Origin: Microbispora catharanthi
GTDB lineage: Bacteria; Actinomycetota; Actinomycetes; Streptosporangiales; Streptosporangiaceae
Direction: 5' to 3'
DNA: 64,000 nucleotides
NCBI RefSeq assembly: GCF_006334915.2
Contig: NZ_VDMA02000005.1
Location: 1 to 64,000, forward strand
The notes beneath the pieces were generated by a model. That model had not been told where the DNA came from. It did no database searches and was given only the letters and a program-made list of their open reading frames with translations. The number at the start of each line of letters is the position of its first letter. Position 1 is the first letter of the stretch. The translations under genes were made by a program, and so were the position numbers. Below are positions 33,181 through 42,500 of this stretch, in pieces.

Positions 33181-33292
33181 GATTCCGTGACATCCCTCCC
33201 AGGCGGTCTGCACCGGCGCCTCAGCCGGCACAGGCCCAGTCACCGTCCTGCACACGCTGCGGGCGCCCGTCATCCGACCGAGAGGATCCTCA
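33181..33292 (+). repeat. leader repeat, copy 1 (before first DUF6223 gene)
   Basis: About 110 bases directly before the first DUF6223 ATG, starting GATTCCGTGA and ending GAGAGGATCCTCA. It is clearly homologous to the stretch at 34154-34262, with roughly three quarters of bases shared by eye. Confidence 0.7.
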
Positions 33293-33694
33293 ATGTCCGT
33301 CCTGTTCGTGCTTGCCGCACAGGCGGCCTCGCCGGTCTGTACGACGCCGGCAGAATGTGCGGGCCAGGGTGTCGATACTTTCCTCGGAACCCCTGAGCGA
33401 ATCTGGGCCAGTGCGGCCGCACTGGTGGCGCTGGGCGCCGTGGTCATCGGCTGGCTGGCGCTGCGCTCCGTCCGTCGTATCGACAACGGCGGCAGGAGGG
33501 CAGCCATCGTGGCCTTGGTGGCGGGGCTGACCGGCGGGCTCAACGGCGCGGTGAAACTGGCTGTCGCCGACGGTGGTCTCGGCACCGGCAACGGAGTGTT
33601 CGGGGCGGCCATGGCCCTGGTGCTCGGGCTGGTCGGTGCGGTCCTCGGCAGGCTGGCTCTGGCCCGCTCACGCCACACGCAACTGAGCGGCTGA
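33293..33694 (+). CDS. DUF6223-family membrane protein, copy 1
   Basis: 133 residues, with three or four membrane helices: an N-terminal SVLFVLAAQAASPVC that may be a signal peptide, then ASAAALVALGAVVIGWLAL, AAIVALVAGLTGGLNGAVKL and AMALVLGLVGAVLGRLALAR. The order G-hinge/AVADGGLGTGNG/final LARSR matches the DUF6223 family. GAGAGGATCCTCA provides the ribosome site. The probable regulator is the two-component system, through the palindrome upstream. The tandem paralogue at 34263 shares its leader. No function is known. Confidence 0.75.
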   Translation: MSVLFVLAAQAASPVCTTPAECAGQGVDTFLGTPERIWASAAALVALGAVVIGWLALRSVRRIDNGGRRAAIVALVAGLTGGLNGAVKLAVADGGLGTGNGVFGAAMALVLGLVGAVLGRLALARSRHTQLSG

Positions 33695-33819
33695 CCGCCG
33701 CGAATACAAGCGCGCGATCGAGGCCCCTGATGACCGTACACACCTCGGTCATCGCACGGCGGCCGCTCCTCGTGATCTTGTGCGCAGTGCGACGCCCGCC
33801 GCCTCCGGCCTGCCGCTGG

Positions 33820-34045
33820 ACTGGGACAGCGGAAGAGATCGCGGTAGCGGCGTTCCACCGTCACACGGCCGTTGTCCAGAACAGCCTGCCCGCGGATCGC
33901 CTCCTGGTGTTCGACGTCCGCGAGGGCTGGGAGCCGCTCTGCCGGTTCCTGGACGTCGAGGCTCCCGCCGGCGAGCCGTTCCCGCACCTCAACGACTCCG
34001 AGACCATGCAGCACGCGCTGCGACAACTGTTGACCGATGGCAGCA
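33820..34045 (+). pseudogene. sulfotransferase C-terminal remnant
   Basis: AFHRHTAVVQNSLPADRLLV, FDVREGWEPLCRFLDVEAPA and EPFPHLNDSETMQ match the C-terminal part of actinomycete P-loop sulfotransferases (Sulfotransfer_4 type). The PAPS-binding N-terminus is absent and no start fits. It lies between the two DUF6223 genes, so a larger gene was probably broken when that unit duplicated. Confidence 0.65.
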
Positions 34046-34153
34046 TCGACTCGGCTTTCATTTTCCGGCACGCAGGACTGAACGGCATCACACGCCTTCC
34101 ACAGGACGGTTCTGCGGAGGGGCACGAAGGTCGTCCTCGCCCCCTGTCAATGC

Positions 34154-34262
34154 GATTCCGTGAAACCCCTCCCAGGCGCTCGACACCGGCACTCGACCGG
34201 CATGGGCGATTCACCGCGCTGCACGCGCCGCCGACGCCCGTCATCCAACCGAAAGGATCCTC
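34154..34262 (+). repeat. leader repeat, copy 2 (before second DUF6223 gene)
   Basis: Homologous to 33181-33292; starts GATTCCGTGA and ends GAAAGGATCCTC right before the second DUF6223 ATG. The palindrome at 33110 is not duplicated here, so the second copy may be regulated differently. Confidence 0.7.
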
Positions 34263-34679
34263 ATGTCCCTCCGTCACTTGCCGGCCACCGCCGCAGCCGC
34301 CCTGCTCGGAATCGTGGGGCTCGCCACACCGGCAACCGCGCACGCTCTGGTCCAGCCCGTCGATGCTTACACCTTGACCGCCGGGCGTCTCTGGTCCGTG
34401 GTGGCCGCGCTGCTGGGGCTGGCCGGCGTCGTCATCGGCGGGCTGGCTCTGGCCCGCTCCGCCGGTCGTATCGGCACCGGCACGGGGAGAAGAGGGGCCA
34501 TCGTGGCACTGGCGGCGGGGCTGGCCTGCACGGTCATCGGCGGGCTGGTCGTGGCCGCCGCCGACGGTGGTCCCGGCACCGGCTACGGAATAGTCGGGGG
34601 CTACGTGGACCTGGTGGTCGGGCCGATCGCCATGATCCTCGGCGGGCTGGCTCTGGCCCGCTCGCGCCGCACCGCCTGA
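34263..34679 (+). CDS. DUF6223-family membrane protein, copy 2
   Basis: 138 residues. Signal-like N-terminus (LPATAAAALLGIVGLATPATAHA), then LWSVVAALLGLAGVVIGGLA, GAIVALAAGLACTVIGGLVV and DLVVGPIAMILGGLALARSRR, with the family motif AADGGPGTGYGIVGGY. It is a closer fit to the DUF6223 consensus than the first copy. GAAAGGATCCTC gives the ribosome site. It arose with its leader by tandem duplication. Confidence 0.75.
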   Translation: MSLRHLPATAAAALLGIVGLATPATAHALVQPVDAYTLTAGRLWSVVAALLGLAGVVIGGLALARSAGRIGTGTGRRGAIVALAAGLACTVIGGLVVAAADGGPGTGYGIVGGYVDLVVGPIAMILGGLALARSRRTA

Positions 34680-34844
34680 CCCGGCACCGGGCCAGTGCCC
34701 GTGTCGTTCTCCAACGGCCCGAATGGTTCGTGCTTGATCCTGGACGTGCCGTATCAGGAGGTCTGCCGTAGCAGGCGCACCGATCCGACGGCCTGGCGCG
34801 CGCACTGGTAGCCCGCTCGGTGTACTGCTTGATCTGGAAGACGT

Positions 34845-35686
34845 CCGCCGCTGGGTGGGGTCGGCGTCGGCGGTGATGCGGGCGGAGGTCTTCTTGCCCA
34901 GGCGCACGTAGCGGCCGAGGCTGGCCAGGTGCTGATGTCGGCTCTTGGCCTGGAGCTTGGGCGCGGTGCGACCGGCTTGCGCGAGGTGCTGCAGTGCCGA
35001 ATGACGCAGCTGATGCAAGATCTACCCTTGGTGGTGCGGGTCGAGCTCGGCCGAGGCGGTCTTGAACAGGTACTCGGCGCGCGGATAGGACAGGCGGCCC
35101 CACCCGGTGACGGAACAGACGTCGCCGGACGCCCGCACGCGGCGGCCGGAGGTGAGAGCGCGCTGGTCGGCCCCGGGCGTGGCGGAACTCCAGGTCGAGG
35201 CCCTCGACGTTGAGGGTAAGGATCTTTTCGGCGCGGGCGGCCGTGTCGTACAGGAGCCGCCACAGCAGGCGTCTCGCAGCGCGTGCGGGGGTTGGTGAAC
35301 AGCTTCTCCAAGCGGGCGGCGGGGATGGCGCGGTCGCCGCGGCGGGCGCTCTTGCGCCGCTCCAGCCGCCGGGCGGGGTTGGTCGCGAGGAGGTCCTGGC
35401 GCCGCCCGGTTGGTGAAGGAGACCAGGGCGGACAGGTGGCGGCGGCCGCGGTGGTCCATTGGTTCATCACCGCGGCGTACTGCTCGGGCGCGAGCGTGGC
35501 GACCGGGTGCCCCGGCCCGGCCACGGAGGTCAGGCGGGCGAGGGTCTGGGCGTAGCCGGCGCGTGTGGCGGCCACCTGGTGGGACTGCAGGAGGCGCTCG
35601 ACGGCGGCCGCGATCGACGAGCCGGTTGAGCCGATGGCGGGATCGCTTGGCGGGAGGGGCGGGCCGGGGAAGGCCACGACGGACAC
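34845..35686 (-). pseudogene. frameshifted tyrosine recombinase/integrase
   Basis: The N-terminal frame (GTG 35686, GGAGGG upstream) has SSIAAAVERLLQSHQVAATR and AGYAQTLARLTSVAG, a SAM-like core-binding domain. The catalytic domain continues in a second frame (NPARRLERRKSARRGDRAIP) and the end in a third: MHQLRHSALQHLAQAGRTAP with the HxxR box, then HLASLGRYVRLGKKTSARIT. At least two frameshifts separate the pieces, so it is inactive. It belongs to a common actinomycete integrase/recombinase group. Its att site is not obvious locally. Confidence 0.8.
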
Positions 35687-35928
35687 GGCTACCCCCCTCC
35701 GCGTCGCTGTGTGACACAGGATGGAGCCGAGTCGGCGGCGCGGCAGTTGACGGCAAGCTGGGCGGACGTAATCCGCTGAGGGCAGGTGTGATAGATAATG
35801 CAAACTTCTGTGTCACATGCCGCCGGACCGCCACCGGGAGCGGAATGGGATTATCTGCCCAGAGTCACACCGAGCCGTCAACAACTCCGAGTTTGGATTC
35901 GCCCTGGCTTTCTCCTGCGGTACCGGGC
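35687..35928. other. gap with inverted CTGTGT/ACACAG motifs
   Basis: 242 bases between the integrase remnant and the small gene at 35929. CTGTGTGACACAG (35707-35719) is itself a dyad, and its arm CTGTGTCACA recurs inverted at 35808-35817. These may be recombinase arm sites or an operator. Local GC is lower than average. Confidence 0.4.
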
Positions 35929-36507
35929 TCAGTGGGGAATGCGAGGCCACGCGCCCTTGGGAATTCGGTAAAGGACACGCGGCACCGCGAACCAGGCCCG
36001 GTCGAGAAAACGGCCGGTGACCCGCCCCGCGAGGATGAGGTAATTTTCCACCTCCCCCTGGAAGTCAGCGAATGCGTCCAGATCGTGCACGTACTCCCGG
36101 AACCCTTCCACCCCCACTGTGCCCATGAACTCCCCGTCCTGGTAATAGACCATTCCCTCATCGTCGATCTCGCCCAGCTCGGCCATATGCCAATAAGTGA
36201 TGATGAGCCTTCCTCCCGCACTGACCTCATCCCGCACTGTGAAAGCGCCGCCCAGGGTGATCGCGACAGACCAGCCCGGCGAGTGCGTCCCGATCCACAC
36301 CAGAGTGTCCTGCCCGTAATCATCGGCCAGGCGATATGCGGTTTCGAGATCACAAGGAATTCCGGAACTTGGATCTGCGCGGAAGCGCGCGGCGATTTCC
36401 TCCACGTCCTCCGTGTCGATCCAGGCCGCATCGAAGCAGGCGTTCAAGCCGTACTCGTCCAGGAGGTCCCACTGACTCTCCGTGGGCAGTGCCCGCGTCA
36501 TGTCCAT
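35929..36507 (-). CDS. DUF6461-like protein, candidate immunity protein for the giant DNase
   Basis: 192 acidic residues with AAAGGAG before ATG 36507. IPCDLETAYRLADDYGQDTL and VWIGTHSPGWSVAITLGGAF are followed by DEGMVYYQDGEFMGTVGVEG and a helical tail. The layout resembles DUF6461-type small cytoplasmic proteins of actinomycetes, which often occur next to exported or toxin-like genes. It starts 75 bases after the giant gene ends, on the same strand. An acidic partner downstream of a nuclease is the usual arrangement for an immunity protein, but the role is inference. Confidence 0.6.
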   Translation of the reverse strand: MDMTRALPTESQWDLLDEYGLNACFDAAWIDTEDVEEIAARFRADPSSGIPCDLETAYRLADDYGQDTLVWIGTHSPGWSVAITLGGAFTVRDEVSAGGRLIITYWHMAELGEIDDEGMVYYQDGEFMGTVGVEGFREYVHDLDAFADFQGEVENYLILAGRVTGRFLDRAWFAVPRVLYRIPKGAWPRIPH

Positions 36508-36582
36508 CGTCCTGCTCCTTTGACCTTCTCAGCGACAGGGGGTGGAGGCGATCCCGCGATCGCCTCCACCCCGCAGACTCGA

Positions 36583-39500
36583 CTAGCTTACGACCTTGAC
36601 CCAGAACTTCTCCCCGGGCACGACCCGGTAATCGGAATAGAACCTGTTGAGAGCTCTTCCGTGGATGATGTTGTCATCCTTGGAAACCGCCCGAATGGAG
36701 TAGTTGCCGTCCTGCCGGCCGGCACCTTCCTTGGTCGAGGCGAACGGATACTCATCGCAATTGAGCCATCCTGCCTTCGGGACCCCGTAATACCAGCTCC
36801 TCGTCACCGCGTACTGGTCATAGAAGTAGTATTTGCAGTAGTTCACCCCTGCGAGCTCCCGAGGCGGCACCACGAAGTCGTCGGGAACGTTCGGCCAGCG
36901 TTTCACGTCGGTAGTGCCCGCGTCCGTGGTGAACCGGAGTCCGGAGAACTGCCTCCGGTTGATTGTTGCGTCGGTCGTGTTCACCTTGGTCAGTGGCTTG
37001 CTGGTGACATCCGCCCAGTTCCCGGGGATCACCTTGTTCACCGGAAGCGCGATAGTGGTCTTCGCGGGCGGCAGCTCGGGCTTGGTCCAGTCATGGCCCG
37101 GCCGCTTCGGTGGGGCGGTGTCCGCGTTGTTCCGCTGCTTGAGCGCCTTCTCGATGTGATTGATGACCTCGACGAAATCCGAGTTCTTGCTCTTGGACAT
37201 CACGAACACTCGAGGGACCGAAGGGATGATGCAGCCTCCGATGCGGGTGGGGATTTTCGGCCCGCCGAGCTTCTGCCAGTCACACTGGACCTCGGGCACC
37301 AGCTCTGTGTACGGAGCACCGTCCCAGTCGCTGACTGGAATCCCCGAGCCGTGCCGGAGAATCTTCTCCTGTTCGAGCATGAAGCGGGAGTCGACGAGTT
37401 TCCGGTTCCAGAGCGGAATGGCCAGGCCCGTGCCCACATCCTCACCGGGAATGAAGGCGACGACGCCGACCTCGCACCGGTGGGCACGGTTCTTGTCGAT
37501 ACCGTCCGGCCATCCGAACATGAATTCAGCGTCGGGGGCGGCATGCCATGCGGAGACGTCCCGCTCCTTTCTCGATCCGCTCTGATAGCGGCAATCGCCC
37601 AACCCATGGCCGGGGTGGGATGCGATCTCGATCCCGCTCAGGTCACCCGACGGCACCTTCACGTCGCCGTCGCCGTCGACGATCGCGAACTGGTCGAAGC
37701 GGGTGAACACCTTGAATGATTGGGCGAAGAGCTGACCCTCGGAGAACTCTTTTCCTCCCGTGCCACCGAGGTAGGTGTGCATGACCCAGGTTGCGCGGAA
37801 CCGGAACGCGTCGTCGTCCTCGACCTCGACCTGTTGCCCGTTCTTCTTCTTCGCCTTCTTGAGCAACGACCGCTTCGCGGCCCTCACCATCCCGCCTGTG
37901 AACGGATTCTCGGCGAACTCCAGGACGTAGAGGTAGGACGACCAGCAGTAGTTGTAGGTGGATTCATGAATTCTGGACTGGCCGAAGGCGTACTCCCCCT
38001 TCATCCAGGTCACGTAGGTGTCCGCTGTGTCCCCGTCGTAGTTGTCGTCCAGGGCCAGGCAGTCCTCCAGGTCGACCCGCCTGTAGAAGCTGCCGTCATC
38101 CGCGGCGGCGGTGGAAGAGGCGCTCGTCGTGATGCCGGACGACGTACGGGCCGGGCTCACCTTGCCGGACGGCGCTGCCGGAGCCGCGGCCGCCTGGGCC
38201 TGCGTGAACAGATCGGCGACTCCGGCCGCCGACAGCGGACGCTGATAGGCCACGGTCTCGTCCATGCTCCCTGCCATCGCCGCGCCGATCCGCAGCGGGG
38301 CCTGGGCGTCCCAGACGGGGAAGGACAACTGGGCGGTTCCGGCCTGGGTCCCGTTCAGATACAAGGTGGCCGTCCGTGTGGCCGCGTCATACGTGCCCGC
38401 CACGTGGAACCACTCATCGATCGGCGGCTCGACCCCCGACAGGACGCCCTCGACCGTCGCGTCGGTGGCGTCGGCGCTGGTGAAGGTGAAGACCAGACCG
38501 TGCTCGGCGGTGTTGCCGAGCCGGAAGGGCGCCTGGTGAGTGCCCTTCTGCTCCAGGACGGTGTAGCCGCCGTCCTTGTCGCTCCAGCGCAGCCAGGCGG
38601 CGGCGGTGAAGCTCTGGTCGGTGCGGATCACCGGTCCGGTGGTCTGGGCCAAAGGCTCCTCGCCCGGCTGGACGACGTCCACGGTGACCTGCTGCCAATC
38701 CGACCAGGCCGAGGCCGCGCCGCCGGCGACCGCACGCAGGCGCCAGCGGATCTTCCATCCGTCGGTCAGCGTGTCCGCCGGGACGGCGATGCTCGCCTGG
38801 GTGCCGGAGGCGACGCCGTCCACGGCGCCTGCCCAGATCTGGCCGCTGCCCTGACCGGTCGCGGCCGGATCGTGTTCGATCTCGGCTTCGGCGCGCAGGG
38901 CCTGGCCGCTCGGGTGGGTGAGGGTGGCCTGCAGCGTGGGGGTGACCGTGGTGGTCACCGTCACGCCGTCCACCACCGTGGCTGGGGTGATGGTCAGGCC
39001 GGTGGCGGTGGGTTTGGGCAGGCCGACGGTGAAGGATTGCCAGTCCGACCAGGCCGAGGCGGCGGTGGCCGAGACAGCGCGCGCCCGCCAGCGCACCTTC
39101 CACCCGTCGGCCAGCGTTCCGGCCGGAACGGCGATGCTCGCCTGGGTGCCGGCTGGGACGTTGTCGGCGGCGCCGGCCCAGATCTGGCCGCTGCCCTGAC
39201 CGGAGGGTGCGGTGGGGTCGTGCTCGACTTCGGCTTCGGCGCGCAGCGGTTTACCGGCGGGGTCGCTTATCTGGGCCAGCAGGGCCGGGGTGAGGGTGGG
39301 GGTGACGGTGGTGCCGTCCACCTGCTGGGACGGGGTGACCTGCAGCGCGCTCACGGCGGGTTCGGAGACCGGGTCGGGCACATCCACGGTCAGGTTCTGC
39401 CAGTCCGACCATGGTGAGCCGATCGTGGTGGCGGTGTTGACCGCCCGGGCTCGCCAGCGCACCTTCCACCCGTCGGCCAGCTTCCCGTCGGGCACGGTCA

Positions 39501-42500
39501 CCGACGCCTGAGTGCCGGAGGTGACGTTGTCTAGGCCGCCGGTCCAGATCTGGCCGGTGCCCTGCCCTTCGGGGGCGGCCGGGTCGTGCTCGACCTCGAA
39601 CTCGGCACGCAGCGGTTGTGCGGCCGGGTCGGTGACGGTGGTGCGCAGGGCCGGGGTCAGGCTGGTGGCCACGGTGCCGCCGTCCACCACCTGGGAGGGG
39701 GTGACCTGGAAGGCGGCGACCGTGGGGTTGGGCACGTCGATCGCCGCGCTCTGCCAGTCCGACCAGGCCGACGTGGTCGACGCACCCGCGTTGACCGCCC
39801 GGGCCCGCCAGCGGACCTTCCACCCGTCGGCCAGTTTCCCGGCCGGGACGCTGACCGTGGCCTGGCCGCCCGAGGCGACGGCCGCCGAACTGCCCGCCCA
39901 GATCTGGCCGGCGCCCTGGGAGGTGGCGGCTGGGTCGTGCTCGATCTCGAACGCGCCGGTCAGATCGCCGCCGGCGGTGTCGCTGACGATGGCGGCCAAC
40001 TGCGGTGTGAGCGAGGTGGCCACCACGCCGCCGTCCACGCTCTGGGCGGGGGTGATTGTCAGGGCGCCGACCGCCGGCGCCGAGGCGGGCCCGCTGGTGG
40101 TGATGGTCAGCTTGGGCGGCAGGGTGAAGTCGGTGTCTTCGGAGGAGGTGAACACCCGGTAGTTGTCGACGTCCGCCTCACCGGGCGACTTGAGCACCAG
40201 ACCGTGGTTGGCGGCTCCGGCGGCCCAGTCCTGGACGATGCCGGTGACGTTCCAATCCATGCTGTCCGGATAGACGGGGCAGTCGGAGGTGACGCCCTTG
40301 AAGTTGGTGGAGGCGTCCTCGGTGGTGAAGGCGGGCTTGTTCGCCCAGTAGATGTTGTCCGGGTTCCACGCGCCGGTCAGGCGGGCGACCTGGATACCTC
40401 GGGCGAGCGCGGCGCCGCAGCTGTAGCTGTCGATGGTGTTCATCGACAGCGTGGCGCCGGTCACCGTGCTGCCCTGCAGGCCCGTAGTGTCGAACCGCAG
40501 GTGCACCCGCGACTTGATGAACCCGCTCATGGTGCCGGCCATGACGTAGGGGGTGTCCGGGAAAGCGGGTGAATCGGCCGTGTCGAAGGTGGTGACTTCC
40601 ATGTCGGAGGCGAGGGGCAGCGTGACCGCCGACGCCACGCGCACCGGATAGGCGGTGTCGGTGTCCGCCAGGAACGCCTGGTCGGGCTTGAGCACCAGCT
40701 CCGCACGGCCGTTTTTGGTGACCACGTCCGCGTTGGCCTTGCCTCGCTTGGCCGGTAGGCCTCTGGCGCTGCCATCCGACACCATCGGCCGGGTTCCCGC
40801 GACGACCAGCTTCTTGTCCTTGCCCTTCAGCAGCAGTCGGCCGCCCTTGCCCTCGGACAGGGTCAGGCCCTCGTCTTCGACGCCGATCCGCAACTCCAGC
40901 GGCTTCGACGGCCGCTGCCGCAGCACCACCTCATGCCGGAACCCGGTCGGCAACACCGTCACCACCAGGTCGGCCCCGGCACCGGCGGCGTCGGTGTAGG
41001 TGGCCACACTCCCCTTGACGGTTGGCTTCGGCAACGGAGTCGGCCAGCGCAGCGCGTACGACTTGCCGTCGGCCGTCATCTGCACGAACGGATCCGTACC
41101 ACCGGCGGAGAGCTCCACGACCGCGCCCTCAGCCAAAGCCTTGGGCCGCAGTGTGCCACCCTGCTCGGCCAAAGTGGTGTCGACCGGCACCCAGCCGCTG
41201 GCCTGCCTGGTCCGCACCGGACCGGTAGTCACCTCGGTCTTGAACGTCTTCCCGTCGGGCTGGGCATACGTGATGCTGGTCGCGGTCGTCTCGTCCGCGA
41301 CCTCGACGGCCTTGCCCTGCTTGACCGCCGTTGCAGAGGCGGCGGTGCGTGCCTGCGACGGCACGTTGGAGATCGCGTTCCCGCTCTTTCCGGCGATCCA
41401 CTCCGCCGTGTCGTTCAGGCTCGCGGCGTGATCATTGCCGGACGAGTCGGCAGCCGTACGGCCGTCCCCCTCGTCGAACGTCCAACGGCCGGCTGCCTCG
41501 TCGACCGTCCGGAAGGACCACGAGTATGGCTCCATCGTGTTATCCCAGGAGTCCGCCGCCAAGGCGACCTCCGCCGAGTACGTGGTCCCCGGCGCCAGCG
41601 GCTGGGCCGGAGTGAACGTCACGACCTTGTCGTCGTCGTTGTAGGCCAGCGAACCCGGAACATCCGTGTTGTCGGCGGCCCGCACGGTGACTTCCACGCC
41701 ACCAACCGGCTCGGTGAACGTCACCCGCACCACCGCGTCGAGCGGGACCTCGGTCGCGCCGGCAGCGGGCTCGTGGGTCAGGACCCGCGGGGCCAGGACG
41801 TCCTCGCCGTCGCTGTCGCCGGTGTCGTCCGGCTCCGGAGCGTTCGGGTCCTCCGGGGTGAGCTTGTCGGTGCCGACCGTGTCCGCCATCCCGTTATGGT
41901 TGGCGAGCGTGCCGTCGACTGCCTCGTCGGGTACGTCGATCGTCGCGAACTCCTCCACCGTCGTCCCCGCACGGGTCGACATCGCGACCGCCTCGTCGTA
42001 GTCGGAGGGCACGGTGTCCAAGGGCTCCGGTACAGCGATGACGACCGTCTCCTGGCGCGGAGGCGCCGGCGGCTCGAAGTCCACACTGAGCCTGGGCGCG
42101 TGCGCCGGGTACGGGTAGGTGGACTCCCGGGTGCGGTAGCGCCGCCAGTTCGTGGTGTCGGACTCGTTGCCCGCGGTGAGCTGGATGCCGTAGTTCGGCT
42201 CGCCGTTCGCCCATGCCTGCACGATTCCGTTGACCGAGTGGATGAGGTCCCACTCGTAGGCGTACGCCCCGCTGCAGTTGGCGCTGTTGTAGGCGCCGAA
42301 CTCGGTGTTCGCGCCCACGCTGGTGACCGACGGCTGATTGGACCACGTGAGGTTCAGCTCGTCCCAGTCGGAGGTGACGCGCCGGGCGGTGACGCCCGAC
42401 CCGACACTGAGACCACAGTCGCTGGACAGGTGGTTCCACAGCGTCAGGTCCGCGTTCTCGATCGTCGAGCCCCAGAACGGGTCGCCGTCCGCGGGCAGCG

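Noticed and set aside
38670..40090. Periodic repeats that might be a CRISPR array
   Set aside because: The period is about 350 bases and the repeats encode protein domains in one continuous frame; not CRISPR.
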